DNA of 40,560 nt from contig NZ_LSFI01000026.1 of NCBI RefSeq assembly GCF_001642325.1, forward strand, positions 1 through 40,560, given 5' to 3'. The position numbers were made by a program, and so were the translations under genes. How positions within the stretch are numbered: the stretch's first letter is position 1; every line of letters starts with the position of its first letter. Shown here one piece after another: positions 1 to 9,127 of the stretch. Source of the DNA: Thermodesulfatator autotrophicus (GTDB lineage: Bacteria; Desulfobacterota; Thermodesulfobacteria; Thermodesulfobacteriales; Thermodesulfatatoraceae). The notes beneath the pieces are model-generated. The model was not told where the DNA came from. It did not search any database and saw only the letters and a program-made list of their open reading frames with translations.

Positions 1-180
1 AGGCTGATCAAGGAGGTCAAGCGTAGGGCCAAGGTAATAGAGGTTTTTTGTGAGCTTGGGGCGCTTTACAAGGTGGTCTATTTGGTACTCAGAAGCCTGG
101 AGGAGAGATACCGTTCACGGAAGCTAAGAGGCTTTGAGGAGCTTGCGGAGGAAGGCCTCTTATCCTGCGGACACAGTTGA
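1..180 (+). CDS. IS256/mutator-family transposase, C-terminal end (partial)
   Basis: Frame 1 is open from the window edge to a TGA at 178-180 and encodes 59 residues beginning RLIKEVKRRAKVIEVF. The motif R-L-x-K-E-(V/I)-K-R-R is typical of the far C-terminus of IS256 (mutator) family transposases, which carry a DDE catalytic domain upstream, outside this window. The start and catalytic residues cannot be seen, so I cannot tell whether the element is intact. The 230 bases that follow hold no gene. They contain a small hairpin (ATGCCA at 363-368 pairing with TGGCAT at 374-379) and a candidate terminal repeat at 396-425. Confidence 0.72.
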   Translation, partial: RLIKEVKRRAKVIEVFCELGALYKVVYLVLRSLEERYRSRKLRGFEELAEEGLLSCGHS

Positions 181-395
181 CGAAACACTATGGAAGAGAC
201 TTGAAGATCTAAAATCCTTCTCCTTCTTTTTCGCATAGGGCCCCTCCTTTTAATTATTGGTTCAAGTGTTTACTTGATAATTTTCTTGACTTATTCGGTT
301 GTCAAAGAAGATGAATATCTTTTGAGAGGAAGATTAAGACAAATGACTGACAGGGGCATGTCATGCCAGATTTTGGCATTCTAAATTCTGATAAT

Positions 396-425
396 CGTGA
401 CACACAAAAGATTTAGGACACTATC
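396..425. repeat. candidate right terminal inverted repeat of the IS256-type element
   Basis: Read on the minus strand this stretch starts GATAGTGTCCTAAATC and continues into a TGTGTGTCAC tract. That resembles the GTGTCC...TGTGT ends of IS256-family elements (family knowledge, from memory). It lies downstream of the transposase tail and overlaps the last codons of the WYL gene, whose final residues R-I-V-S-stop are encoded by it. The left end lies outside the window, so the pairing cannot be tested here. Confidence 0.38.
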
Positions 426-1353
426 CGTAGTGCTTGGCTTAGTTCTTTCCTAACCTCTTCTCGTAGCCATTCTGGGGAGACGATCTTAAAATATGGTAGC
501 CAGCGGTAGAGCCAATGTTTAAAACCTTCTATGCCGCGCACTTTGAAACGCACTTCAAGCCAAGCGTTATCTAAATCTCGGTATTCCTGATCCTTGATCC
601 ACTTTTTGCGAAGGAAATATTGTCTAACCTCTGGAGCAAAATGTATTACCACTTCTTCTATTTCGTCGCCTATATAAGGACCAAAAGTTTCCTGTACTTC
701 TTTCACTGAAGAGACATTTCTATTGGGCAGAAAATATTGCTCGGTAAGCTTCCATGAACGGATCTTATCCAAAGCAAAGGTGCGCAAGTCGTTTTTCTTA
801 CGGCACCAGGCCTGCACGTACCAAAAGTCTCCAGTAAAAAAACGAAATATGGTTCTATTGGCCGGAGCTCTTTCCTTTTGCCAGGTTCTTTTTCATACTC
901 TATTTCAACAATTTGATGTTCTTTGATAGCGATAGAAATATCACGCAGAAGATTCAGGATGTAAGGACTCACAGAATGGGTTTGGATGGCCAAAATACCT
1001 TCAAAGTTTACAGACAGCCTGTTTTGAGAAATAGTCTTTTTTTCAATCTGATTTAAAACTTTAGCCGCCTCTTCCCCTAAACTTGGCGTAAGGAGCTCTT
1101 TGGCCAGGGCAAAAATAAGGACTTCTTCTATTTCAAGAAAAACCCTTCGAAGACTGAAGTTTTCTGGAAAAGAATAGCTACTTTTCTCTTGATCGAAGAA
1201 GATAGGAAAGCCGGCATTTTGTAAGGAACGCAGATAGCGATATATGGTTCTTTCGGAAACTCCCAGTTCTTCAGCAAGATGGGAGACACGTACCTTTTGT
1301 CTTTGATCAAGAAGATTTAAGATATAAAGCAGACGATCAAATTTGTTACCCAT
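413..1353 (-). pseudogene. HTH/WYL-domain transcriptional regulator, frameshifted
   Basis: The first 180 or so residues, read from ATG 1353, contain an HTH_11-type winged helix (LAEELGVSERTIYRYLRSL, about residues 25-45) and the front of a WYL domain ending RPIEPYFVF. The WYL domain then continues in another frame (TGDFWYVQAWCRKKNDLRTF) down to a stop at 413. The break falls in a run of seven T on the minus strand (834-842 region). One extra T would join the frames into a 313-residue protein, a normal length for this family. WYL proteins bind DNA and usually sense a nucleic acid or nucleotide ligand. This could be a true mutation, a sequencing error or a slippery site. The C-terminus appears to be supplied by the neighbouring IS end. 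Confidence 0.78.
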
Positions 1354-1386
1354 CGTTTAATTTTTTTAAGTTTTTGGAAACTAAAT

Positions 1387-2444
1387 TCTTTTGAGAACTT
1401 TGCAAAATTTCGTAAATCAAAAAATCTTTCTACCTGTATGATACAAATATTAACCAAAAATAAAAATTTCTGTAGCCATCACCAAAACTTATCTTATATT
1501 ATATCTCGCCTCTTTTTACTTTTATTGCTGTTTCTTTCATATATTTTCTTATTCTGGGCATAATTCGCCTGCCTTCCCCCTAAAAAGCCCATTTCTTCTT
1601 AAAATGCCACGAAAGATTAAGCAAATTGTAGGTAAAACATGTCAAAAACAAATGAATCTCGTTGGCAAAAAGTCCTACGTATCTAGCTCTGGCTCGACTA
1701 AGATGTAAACTGAATATCCAAACACCATTTATACTTTGTTCCTGAGCCGCGAAAATATTTTGTTGCGCTTTTTCTGGTTTTTTCGAAAGAGCTCTCCCCT
1801 TCTGTCTTTTGTAGAAAATTCCACAAAATTTATTCTCCCTGGGCACCTCCGACGAAGCTCCTGGTGTCATAGGCCTTATCCGCAAAAATGGCCTTCTCAT
1901 CGCCTTCAAGCACCTCCTCCATTACCTGTGAATCATGTACATTGGCCGCAGTACACACAAACTCCGTTACAAAATTATTTTTTGGGCTCAACAGAAATAT
2001 GATCCTTATAGGCCATAAATGGTCTTTTTGCCTGAAGCATCGTTGTCGCCTTTACCGGGTTTTCTAGCAGCTTTGACCAGGCGAGCATCTACGATTTTGC
2101 CAGTTTTAAGCTCAAAACCTTTCTGGGCCAGCTGACGTTTAAGCTCATCAAAGCAAGCCCTATAGAGGTTCATGGATTTGAGGTCTTTTCTAAAGCGAGA
2201 AATAGGCTTTACGGCCAACCTTGGCGGGGTGAAGTTGGCCAAAGATTTTTTCAAAAGGAGCCCAGTCGATAAGTTTATTAATGCGAGAGAGAAAATCTTC
2301 AGGTAGATTTTGGTAGACAAGATGTTCGCCAATGGTTAGTTGAGGAGAGTTATTATGGAACATTACCAGACTCCTTTAGTTTTTGATTAAGTTTATCATG
2401 GGAATTATGGTTTTTCATGGAATTTTGCAAAGGTCTCTTCAAAA
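1387..2444. mobile_element. decayed IS5-type insertion sequence with recognisable ends
   Basis: Two imperfect inverted ends bracket a ruined transposase gene. The left end at about 1387-1413 reads TTGAGAACTTTGCAAAAT. The right end at about 2418-2444, read on the minus strand, reads GAGACCTTTGCAAAAT. They share the core CTTTGCAAAAT. About 1.06 kb separates the outer edges, shorter than a typical intact element of this group, which agrees with the internal deletion in the transposase gene. The left flank (1414-1579) and the rightmost ~80 bases hold no gene. Confidence 0.6.
1580..2363 (-). pseudogene. IS5-family transposase remnant
   Basis: Reading from ATG 2363, the N-terminus is normal (MFHNNSPQLTIGEHLVYQ, then LIDWAPFEKIFGQLHPAKVG). 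It then jumps directly to ISRFRKDLKSMNLYRACFDE, so the middle of the N-terminal region (the SPLVMFKALLLQ to FRRFVGL part in relatives) is deleted. RLVKAARKPGKGD follows, and a further frameshift leads to HDSQVMEEVL...FADKAYD. After a second loss comes the C-terminal ARARYVGLFANEIHLFL motif that ends IS5 transposases. At least two frame changes and two deletions make it non-functional. It probably lies inside the element bounded at 1387 and 2444. Confidence 0.8.
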
Positions 2445-2676
2445 TATTGAAAGAAAATGGCTTAGTTCATGAAGTCTTAAGTAAAAATAAACGCGTCTGG
2501 ATAATAACCAATAATACCTGGAAACAGAAAAAGAATGGAAAAGGATCCTGGTGGTAACAGAAAGTAATAAAATGAAGGACATATTAAATCGTGAAGTTCG
2601 CTGTGCGCTACAGGAATTTAGGAAAAGTCTTTTTTTGAGGTTTATTTCTGGCGAATTTAAGTTTTAAATTAACTTT

Positions 2677-3681
2677 ATGAAAGTGGTCATTATAGGCGCA
2701 GGTAGTTGGGGCACTGCCCTTGGTAAGCTTTTGGCTGAAAAGGGTAAAGATGTTTATCTTCTGGCCAGACGTAAAGAGGTCTGTGAAAGCATCAATAAAC
2801 GTCATGAAAACCCATTTTATCTTCCCAGAATTAAACTACCTAACAACCTTAAAGCTACTGTTGAACCAAATGTTTTAAGAAAATCAGAGCTGATAGTACT
2901 AGCTGTACCTTCTCATGCCTTGCGTAAAACTTTAAAAAGCTTACGGGATTATCTTCCAGAAAAACCTGTTCCCCTGGTATCCACCATAAAAGGCATTGAA
3001 GAAGAAACTCTTGCCACCATGAGCCAGGTAATAAAAGATGTTCTATTTCCCGAGTGGCATTCTTTTTATACAGTCCTTTCTGGGCCTAGCTTTGCTGAAG
3101 AAGTGGCCAGAAGACTTCCCACAGCGGTAACCATCGCTGGGTATGAAGAAGAAATCACCTCTTTCGTCCAAAAAACCTTTGCCAGCCAATATTTTCGCAC
3201 TTACCGAAGCCTGGATGTTATGGGAGTAGAGCTAGCCGGAGCCCTTAAAAACGTTATTGCCATTGCGGTAGGAATTTCTGACGGCCTGGAACTAGGCCTG
3301 AACGCTCGGGCAGCTCTAATTACTCGGGGGCTGGCTGAAATTTCCCGTTTAGGAGTTAAGCTTGGCGCTAACCCTCTTACCTTTTCAGGGCTTGCCGGTA
3401 TGGGAGACCTGGTTTTAACCTGCACCGGCTCCCTTTCCCGTAACCGTACCGTGGGCTTACGACTGGGCCGAGGAGAAAAGCTAAAAGATATTTTAGCCGG
3501 CCTCACACAAGTGGCAGAAGGTGTTCGCACCACCGCTTCTGTCCGAAAACTTGCCCAGAAAGTTAACGTGGAAACTCCCATTTGCGAAGCAGTGTACCAA
3601 GTCCTTTATAAAAAGGAAAATCCCTATGATATGGTTTCTACCCTGCTATCCAGGAAATTAAAGCAGGAATTTGATTTTTAA
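2677..3681 (+). CDS. gpsA: NAD(P)-dependent glycerol-3-phosphate dehydrogenase
   Basis: This cytosolic enzyme reduces dihydroxyacetone phosphate to sn-glycerol 3-phosphate, the backbone precursor of phospholipids. The 334 residues start with the Rossmann motif GAGSWG (7-12). They contain the conserved STIKGIE lysine (about K105), LSGPSFAEE (135-142), the catalytic lysine in GALKN (K191) and NARAALITRG (209-218), all hallmarks of GpsA. Length is normal. ATG 2677 is directly before the Rossmann fold, but there is no clear Shine-Dalgarno sequence in the AT-rich leader, so translation may be weak. The 230 bases upstream, between the IS remnant and the gene, hold nothing I recognise. The gene stands alone ahead of rubrerythrin. 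Confidence 0.96.
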   Translation: MKVVIIGAGSWGTALGKLLAEKGKDVYLLARRKEVCESINKRHENPFYLPRIKLPNNLKATVEPNVLRKSELIVLAVPSHALRKTLKSLRDYLPEKPVPLVSTIKGIEEETLATMSQVIKDVLFPEWHSFYTVLSGPSFAEEVARRLPTAVTIAGYEEEITSFVQKTFASQYFRTYRSLDVMGVELAGALKNVIAIAVGISDGLELGLNARAALITRGLAEISRLGVKLGANPLTFSGLAGMGDLVLTCTGSLSRNRTVGLRLGRGEKLKDILAGLTQVAEGVRTTASVRKLAQKVNVETPICEAVYQVLYKKENPYDMVSTLLSRKLKQEFDF

Positions 3682-3705
3682 TTATCAAAGAACTTAGAAT
3701 TATTA

Positions 3706-3733
3706 TTGACAAAACTTTGTTCTAAAGTATAAC
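3706..3733 (+). promoter_or_regulatory. predicted sigma-70-type promoter for rubrerythrin
   Basis: TTGACA at 3706-3711 and TATAAC at 3728-3733 are separated by 16 bases and sit about 30 bases upstream of the rubrerythrin start. The ribosome binding site AAGGAGGA (3753-3760) follows. This is the best promoter match I found in the window. I see no convincing PerR/Fur box around it. Confidence 0.6.
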
Positions 3734-3764
3734 TCTACTAAAAAGATATATTAAGGAGGATGGA

Positions 3765-4337
3765 ATGAAAATTAAAGGAACCAAGACAGAGAAAAATCTA
3801 TTAAAGGCCTTTGCCGGAGAATCTCAAGCGCGCAATCGTTACACTTACTTTGCCTCAGTAGCCAAAAAAGAAGGTTTTGTTCAAATTGCTCACATTTTTG
3901 AGGAAACAGCCAACCACGAAAAGGAGCATGCCAAGAGGCTTTTTAAGCTTTTAGAAGGTGGTGAACTTGAAATATGTGCCTCTTTTCCTGCCGGCAAAAT
4001 TGGCACCACTTTAGAAAACTTAAAGCACGCTGCCGCCGGAGAAAATTACGAATGGAAGGAGATGTACCCAGAGTTTGCTGAAATTGCTCGCCAGGAAGGC
4101 TTTCCTGAAATAGCGGGTATTTTTGAACGTATTGCCGTGGCCGAAAAATATCACGAACGTCGCTATGAAGCCTTTGCCCGCTTAATAGAAGAAGGTCGCG
4201 TTTTTAAACGCGAACTGGAAGTAAAATGGCGCTGCCGAAACTGCGGTTATATTCATGAAGGACTTGAAGCCCCTGAAGAATGCCCGGCCTGTGCCCACGC
4301 TCGGGCTTACTTTGAACTTTATGTAGAACCTTGGTAG
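3765..4337 (+). CDS. rbr: rubrerythrin
   Basis: Rubrerythrin is a cytosolic peroxide-reducing diiron protein that protects anaerobes from oxidative stress. The N-terminal ferritin-like four-helix domain shows the iron ligands E19 ([10 protein letters not shown]), E52 and H55 (NHEKEHA), and a second set in [18 protein letters not shown] and AEKYHERRY. The C-terminus is a rubredoxin-like iron knot with CRNCG and CPAC (about residues 156-176). The 190-residue length is standard. It has its own promoter and a strong AAGGAGGA ribosome binding site seven bases from ATG. It ends in a hairpin shared with convergent guaA. Its place beside the sulfate-reduction genes fits a strict anaerobe. Confidence 0.95.
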   Translation: MKIKGTKTEKNLLKAFAGESQARNRYTYFASVAKKEGFVQIAHIFEETANHEKEHAKRLFKLLEGGELEICASFPAGKIGTTLENLKHAAAGENYEWKEMYPEFAEIARQEGFPEIAGIFERIAVAEKYHERRYEAFARLIEEGRVFKRELEVKWRCRNCGYIHEGLEAPEECPACAHARAYFELYVEPW

Positions 4338-4342
4338 AAATA

Positions 4343-4360
4343 AGGGGGCTTAAGCCCCCT
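4343..4360. terminator. bidirectional hairpin terminator between rbr and guaA
   Basis: AGGGGGCTTAAGCCCCCT is a perfect palindrome lying between two convergent stop codons. A T-rich tail (TCATTTTATT) follows on the plus strand and TTATTTCTA on the minus strand, so it can end both transcripts. Confidence 0.8.
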
Positions 4361-4365
4361 TCATT

Positions 4366-5913
4366 TTATTCCCACTCAATAGTAGCTGGTGGTTTTGAAG
4401 AAATATCATAAACCACTCTATTAACCCCTCGCACTTCGTTGATAATGCGGTTAGAAAGACGAGCTAAAAGGTCATAAGGCAGCCGTGTCCAGTCAGCGGT
4501 CATGGCGTCAACGCTATCCACACATCTTATAGCAATAACATGCTCATAAGTGCGGTAATCCCCCATAACCCCTACCGTGCGTATAGGCAAAAGCACGGCA
4601 AAGCTTTGCCAAACCTTACGATACCACCCGCTTTTTTTAATCTCTTCAAGTACAATGGCGTCTGCCTCTCGAAGTATTTCCAGGCGTTCTTTAGTAACTT
4701 CCCCCAGAATACGAATGGCAAGCCCTGGCCCTGGAAAGGGTTGACGATAAATAATGTCTTCTGGAAGGCCGAGTTCGCGGGCGATTTCTCGCACTTCATC
4801 TTTAAAGAGCTCCCGAAGCGGCTCTATAAGCTTTAATTTCATGCGCTCAGGAAGAGCTCCAACATTATGGTGAGTTTTAATGGTAGCCGAAGGACCCTTG
4901 AAAGAAACACTTTCTATTACATCCGGATATAAAGTTCCCTGAGCCAGATATGTTACTTGGCCTACTTTTTTGGCTTCTTCTTCAAAAATTTCAATAAAGG
5001 TATGACCAATGATTTGCCTCTTCTTTTCCGGGTCAGTAACGCCTTTTAAGCGTTCAAGAAAGCGTTCTGAGGCATCAACATAGTGAAGGTTAAGACCAAG
5101 AGAGCCCATGAGGTTTAAAACACTTTCTACCTCACCTTTGCGCAAAAGACCGTTATTAACAAATATACAGATAAGCCTGTCACCTATAGCCCGGTGAACT
5201 AAAACAGCCGTAACTGTAGAATCAATACCCCCAGATAAAGCACAGATAACCTTTTCATCAGGGCCAACTTTTTGACGAACCTCTTCCACTACCTTTTCAA
5301 TAAAGGATTTCATAGTCCAGGTGGGCTTACAACCGCAGATCCTTAAAACAAAGTTAGCCAGGACTTCCTGGCCGATTTCAGTATGAGCTACCTCTGGATG
5401 AAATTGAACCCCGTACAGACTTTTTTCGGAATTTTTAATGGCGGCGTAGGGAGAATTTTCACTTTCAGCAATGGCCCCAAAGCCTTGCGGAAGCTTTTCT
5501 ACCCGGTCTCCATGGCTCATCCACACCCGATAAGTTCTATCCAGGGCCAAACCATAAAAAAGGTCGCTATTGTCAATGATTTTTAACTCTGCCGGACCAA
5601 ATTCTCTTTTATTACTGGCCTCAACCCTTCCCCCTAAAAGATGAGTCATAAGTTGCATGCCATAACAAATACCAAGCACTGGCACTCCCAGAGAAAATAC
5701 CTCTTTAGGTACAGTGGGAGCGTCTTCATCATAAACACTTGCCGGTCCTCCTGAAAGGATTATCCCCTTGGGAGAAAAAGCTTTGATTTCTTCAAGAGAA
5801 GCCGTGCAGGGCTTTATTTCACTATAGACATGAAGCTCCCTTACCCGGCGGGCAATAAGCTGAGTGGTTTGCGAGCCAAAATCCAATACTAAAATGCGGT
5901 CTCCATGTTCCAT
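4366..5913 (-). CDS. guaA: GMP synthase (glutamine-hydrolysing)
   Basis: GuaA converts XMP to GMP using ATP and glutamine, the last step of guanine nucleotide synthesis in the cytosol. The N-terminal class I glutamine amidotransferase has the nucleophile C83 in GICYGMQ and the H172/E174 pair in [11 protein letters not shown]. The ATP-pyrophosphatase domain has the P-loop SGGIDST (227-233). The C-terminal dimerisation domain ends with the family signature [11 protein letters not shown]. The 515-residue length is standard. An AGGAGG site precedes ATG 5913, which overlaps the stop codon of the upstream PsiE-like gene by one base (TAATG), so the two are probably translationally coupled. Confidence 0.97.
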   Translation of the reverse strand: MEHGDRILVLDFGSQTTQLIARRVRELHVYSEIKPCTASLEEIKAFSPKGIILSGGPASVYDEDAPTVPKEVFSLGVPVLGICYGMQLMTHLLGGRVEASNKREFGPAELKIIDNSDLFYGLALDRTYRVWMSHGDRVEKLPQGFGAIAESENSPYAAIKNSEKSLYGVQFHPEVAHTEIGQEVLANFVLRICGCKPTWTMKSFIEKVVEEVRQKVGPDEKVICALSGGIDSTVTAVLVHRAIGDRLICIFVNNGLLRKGEVESVLNLMGSLGLNLHYVDASERFLERLKGVTDPEKKRQIIGHTFIEIFEEEAKKVGQVTYLAQGTLYPDVIESVSFKGPSATIKTHHNVGALPERMKLKLIEPLRELFKDEVREIARELGLPEDIIYRQPFPGPGLAIRILGEVTKERLEILREADAIVLEEIKKSGWYRKVWQSFAVLLPIRTVGVMGDYRTYEHVIAIRCVDSVDAMTADWTRLPYDLLARLSNRIINEVRGVNRVVYDISSKPPATIEWE

Positions 5914-6398
5914 TAATCTTGCCTCCTTCTTTCTCTAGAACGACGTAAGAAAATCACCGCCCCTACTAAACAAATAATCAAAACACCTATAATAAACATT
6001 TCTATTAAAAACATTTTAAGTCTCTCAATAGGAACCTGCCCGGCATGAGAAATTTCAAAAGAAAGTATTAAAAGACGCCTTACTGAAGCAATAATGGCCA
6101 CCATTATAAAAGGTTCCACACAGGCCAGATGATGCTCCTCACCAAAAATAATCTGAACGGTGTGTAAAATTTCAAGAAACATAAGAGCTAAGAGAAAGCG
6201 ATCCATTACTTTAAGAAGGCCATGAGTGAAATCGTGAGAATCAACTATAAGATTATATAGGGCCTTTGCTCCGTCATAAATAACCACCGCTGAAGCCATC
6301 AAAATCAAAACAGCTACTAAAATATAAAGAAACCTTTCCACTCTTAAAAATTGTTCTTGGAAAAAAATATCAAGCCATGGTCTTCTGGGTTTCTTCAT
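5913..6398 (-). CDS. PsiE-family (phosphate-starvation-inducible) membrane protein
   Basis: This 161-residue protein has four hydrophobic segments (about residues 20-42, 65-85, 98-115 and 130-152). The [19 protein letters not shown] and [19 protein letters not shown] segments are typical of the PsiE domain. The function of PsiE is unknown: in E. coli the gene responds to phosphate starvation, and relatives are inner-membrane proteins. A basic, arginine-rich tail (RRSRERRR) ends the protein on the presumed cytoplasmic side. GGGGAGGGG precedes the ATG. It is the first gene of a two-gene unit with guaA and is divergent from the HAD gene, from which only 75 bases separate it. Family assignment is fairly secure; function is not. 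Confidence 0.72.
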   Translation of the reverse strand: MKKPRRPWLDIFFQEQFLRVERFLYILVAVLILMASAVVIYDGAKALYNLIVDSHDFTHGLLKVMDRFLLALMFLEILHTVQIIFGEEHHLACVEPFIMVAIIASVRRLLILSFEISHAGQVPIERLKMFLIEMFIIGVLIICLVGAVIFLRRSRERRRQD

Positions 6399-6473
6399 TC
6401 CCCTCCCCCTATCTCTTTTTATGGGTAGATTATCCTAGAAAAATTTATTAGAAAAGAGCAAAAGGAGGTAAAT

Positions 6474-7529
6474 ATGCCACAGCTAAATTTAGACTGTGAA
6501 GGCCCCCTTACTTTAAATGATAACGCTTTTGAACTATGTGAGACCTTTATTCCTAATGGGAACAAGTTTTTTGCTCTTATTTCAAAATATGACGACTTCT
6601 TGGCTGATGTAGAAAAGCGCCCCGGATATAAAGCTGGTGACACCCTTAAACTAATTTTGCCCTTTTTAAAAGCCCATGATGTGACCAATAAAATTATGCG
6701 CGAATTTTCTAAAAAGACCCTTAAAGTCCTTCCTGAGGCTATCTCGTTTCTACGTTTTGCCCAAAAAACCTGGCCTACATTTATAATAAGCACAAGCTAC
6801 CGGCCTTATCTTGAAGCTCTTTGTGAAATTTCCTCTTTCCCCATGGAAAATGTCTTTTGCACTGAAGTGGATATGGAAAAAATAAAATTGCTTCCAGAGG
6901 AAAAAAAACTCTTACAAAAGATCGCCCAGGAAATAGCTACATTACCCATGATTGAAATCCCTGATGATGCCAAAAGCTTAAGCGACCTCCCAGCTGAAAG
7001 CCAAAAAGTTGTTCTAAAACTTGAAGAAATTTTCTGGGAAATTATCCCTGAAACTAACGCTGGCTATTTCCTAAACAAAGTAAACCCAATTGGAGGGTCA
7101 GAAAAAGCTAAGGCTGTAAAAAGCAGCCTTTCTTTTACTGGATTGTCTCTAGAAGAAACTCTCTACATTGGCGACAGCATAACCGACGTCCAGGCCTTTG
7201 AACTAGTAAAGGAAGGAGGGGGAGGCACCGTTTCTTTCAATGGTAACCGTTACGCTCTGCGTGCCGCTGAATTTTATGCCCTGGCACCACAGGCAGCTTT
7301 TCATGCCTGTTTGGGAGTAATTTTTGCCAAAGGGGGGCGAGAAGCCCTACTGAAAGAAGCTACCCAAAAAGAATTCAAACCCTGTAAAACTCTCCCTGAA
7401 ACACTTAATAACTGGTCCAACATAGCTGAGTTTGGCCAAACAAGCCAAGAAAATTTTGAGGAACTAGTTTCCAGAAGTGAAACTTTTCGTAAAAATGTAA
7501 GAGGAGAAGCTATAGGAGCCCTGGGATGA
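6474..7529 (+). CDS. HAD-superfamily hydrolase resembling EhaR
   Basis: The protein starts with an acid-rich HAD motif I (LDCEGPLTLNDNA, about residues 5-17, of the LDxEGP type rather than DxDxT). Motif II is IISTSYRPY (about 103-111) and motif IV is IGDSITDVQAF (about 225-235). This start, DCEGPL...NDNAFEL, is what I know from archaeal proteins annotated as energy-converting hydrogenase A subunit R, a HAD protein of unknown substrate. The 351 residues are long for a simple HAD phosphatase and include a cap insertion. The ribosome binding site is AAAGGAGG. The stop overlaps the rhomboid ATG (ATGA), so the two are co-translated. No hydrogenase genes are near, so the Eha name reflects similarity only. 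Confidence 0.6.
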   Translation: MPQLNLDCEGPLTLNDNAFELCETFIPNGNKFFALISKYDDFLADVEKRPGYKAGDTLKLILPFLKAHDVTNKIMREFSKKTLKVLPEAISFLRFAQKTWPTFIISTSYRPYLEALCEISSFPMENVFCTEVDMEKIKLLPEEKKLLQKIAQEIATLPMIEIPDDAKSLSDLPAESQKVVLKLEEIFWEIIPETNAGYFLNKVNPIGGSEKAKAVKSSLSFTGLSLEETLYIGDSITDVQAFELVKEGGGGTVSFNGNRYALRAAEFYALAPQAAFHACLGVIFAKGGREALLKEATQKEFKPCKTLPETLNNWSNIAEFGQTSQENFEELVSRSETFRKNVRGEAIGALG

Positions 7530-8266
7530 TCCCTATACAAGACATAGTCCCTAGAAAAACCTTTCCAGTGGTTACGGTTAGTCTTATCATACTGAATACT
7601 CTGATATTCATTCTCATGGTTAATTTGCCCGTCTCTGTTCGAGAAGCTCTGGTGATTAACTTCGGGGTGGTACCCGCCCGCATAACTCAGTTTGGTTTTG
7701 GGGAAGCCGGAAAAGCTTTTCAAAATGTAATCTCTCTTTTTACCGCCATGTTTTTGCATGGGGGCTGGATTCATCTTTTAGGAAACATGTGGACGCTCTG
7801 GATATTTGGCGACAATGTAGAAGACCGCATGGGGCACAAACGCTTTCTCATTTTTTATTTGTTATGTGGAGTAGCTGCAACCTTGATCCACGTATGGCTT
7901 CATCCTGATTCTACTATTCCCATGATTGGTGCCTCAGGAGCTATTTCAGGAGTACTCGGCGCTTATTATGGGCTTTTTCCCTTGGCAAGAGTTATTGTAA
8001 TGGTGCCCATCTTCTTTTTTCCTTTTTTCTTTGAAATACCAGCAGTACTTTATATCGGCTGGTGGTATTTGTTGCAGCTCTTTTCAGGGACGCTTTCTAT
8101 ACTTCACGGGAAAATTGTAGGAGGGGTAGCCTGGTGGGCTCATATAGGGGGGTTTCTAGTAGGTCTCTTTTTACATCGTCTATTTTGTGTAGGGAAAAAA
8201 TGTTTTCGGGATGAAGTCCGCCCCTGGGGTGTTTCTTATAATTTGGGAGAAAAATTTAATCGTTAG
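7526..8266 (+). CDS. rhomboid-family intramembrane serine protease
   Basis: This 246-residue inner-membrane protein has about six hydrophobic segments. The rhomboid signature HGGWIHLLGNMWTLWIFG (78-95) is followed by the catalytic serine in GASGAISG (S137) and the catalytic histidine in WWAHIGGF (H206), so the serine-histidine dyad is complete. Rhomboids cut transmembrane helices inside the bilayer. The ATG overlaps the stop of the HAD gene. It is followed nine bases later by a membrane-anchored ClpP-like protease, which suggests a shared role in membrane-protein turnover (inference). The substrate is unknown. Confidence 0.92.
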   Translation: MIPIQDIVPRKTFPVVTVSLIILNTLIFILMVNLPVSVREALVINFGVVPARITQFGFGEAGKAFQNVISLFTAMFLHGGWIHLLGNMWTLWIFGDNVEDRMGHKRFLIFYLLCGVAATLIHVWLHPDSTIPMIGASGAISGVLGAYYGLFPLARVIVMVPIFFFPFFFEIPAVLYIGWWYLLQLFSGTLSILHGKIVGGVAWWAHIGGFLVGLFLHRLFCVGKKCFRDEVRPWGVSYNLGEKFNR

Positions 8267-8275
8267 GAGAAGTTT

Positions 8276-9127
8276 ATGTCTGGTGTATCTGGCTTTGATA
8301 TCTTTTGGCTCATTTTCATTATTATGATGATGCAGCCTATTTTACGGCAGAAATTTCTTGAGGCTGCCCGCCAAAGGATGATTAGAAAGTTAGAACAAAA
8401 ACGTAAATCACGGGTAATTCTTCTGGTGCATCGTCAGGAAACTATGAGTCTTCTGGGATTTCCCATTATGCGTTTTATAGATATCAACGACTCCGAACAG
8501 GTCATACGCGCCATCCATATGACAGACCCTGATGTCCCTATTGACATAATACTTCATACCCCGGGCGGCCTGGTGCTGGCCTCTTTGCAAATTGCCAAGG
8601 CCTTAAAGCGACATAAGGCTAAAACTACGGCCTTTGTGCCCCATTACGCCATGAGTGGTGGCACCTTGATAGCCCTTGCTGCCGACGAAATCGTCATGGG
8701 TGAACACGCTGTCCTTGGGCCAGTTGACCCCCAGGTTGGCCAGTTTCCAGCAGCTTCTCTGGTAAAAGTTCGCCAGACCAAACCTCTTGACAAAATAGAT
8801 GACGAAACCCTAATTCTTGCCGACGTAGCGGAAAAGGCCTTAAATCAAATGGAATATAACCTGGAAGAACTTCTAAATGGCCGTTTCTCTGAAGATAAAG
8901 TAAAGGAACTTGCCAAACTCCTTTCTCAAGGGCGCTGGACCCACGATTATCCCATAACTTATGACGAAGCCAAGGCTCTGGGGCTACCTGTGAGCAACCA
9001 AATGCCTGAAGAGATTTACGAACTCATGAGCCTCTTTCCACAACCTATGCGCCAGCAACCTTCGGTAGAGTTTACCCCTTCACCCCGTCGCACTCCACCT
9101 CGTGGTAACGGACAAAGTTTAGCTTAG
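8276..9127 (+). CDS. SDH_sah-family (ClpP/SppA-like) membrane-anchored serine protease
   Basis: The 283 residues begin with one hydrophobic segment (about 8-24) and a basic stretch, then a ClpP/crotonase fold: the oxyanion region ILHTPGGLVLAS (92-103), the nucleophile serine in AMSGGTLIAL (S127) and GPVDPQVG (148-155). This layout matches the 'serine dehydrogenase proteinase' family, whose name is historical. Members are probable membrane-bound serine peptidases related to SppA. It closely follows the rhomboid gene. The proline-rich C-terminal tail looks disordered. It ends in TTAG, immediately before a duplicated copy of the aminopeptidase start region. Confidence 0.85.
   Translation: MSGVSGFDIFWLIFIIMMMQPILRQKFLEAARQRMIRKLEQKRKSRVILLVHRQETMSLLGFPIMRFIDINDSEQVIRAIHMTDPDVPIDIILHTPGGLVLASLQIAKALKRHKAKTTAFVPHYAMSGGTLIALAADEIVMGEHAVLGPVDPQVGQFPAASLVKVRQTKPLDKIDDETLILADVAEKALNQMEYNLEELLNGRFSEDKVKELAKLLSQGRWTHDYPITYDEAKALGLPVSNQMPEEIYELMSLFPQPMRQQPSVEFTPSPRRTPPRGNGQSLA

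Noticed and set aside
1580-2363. Two separate small hypothetical proteins in this region
   Set aside because: They are pieces of one frameshifted IS5-family transposase.
6419-6793. Minus-strand frame overlapping the HAD gene start
   Set aside because: It overlaps the conserved HAD motif region and has no recognisable domain; the HAD reading is strongly supported.
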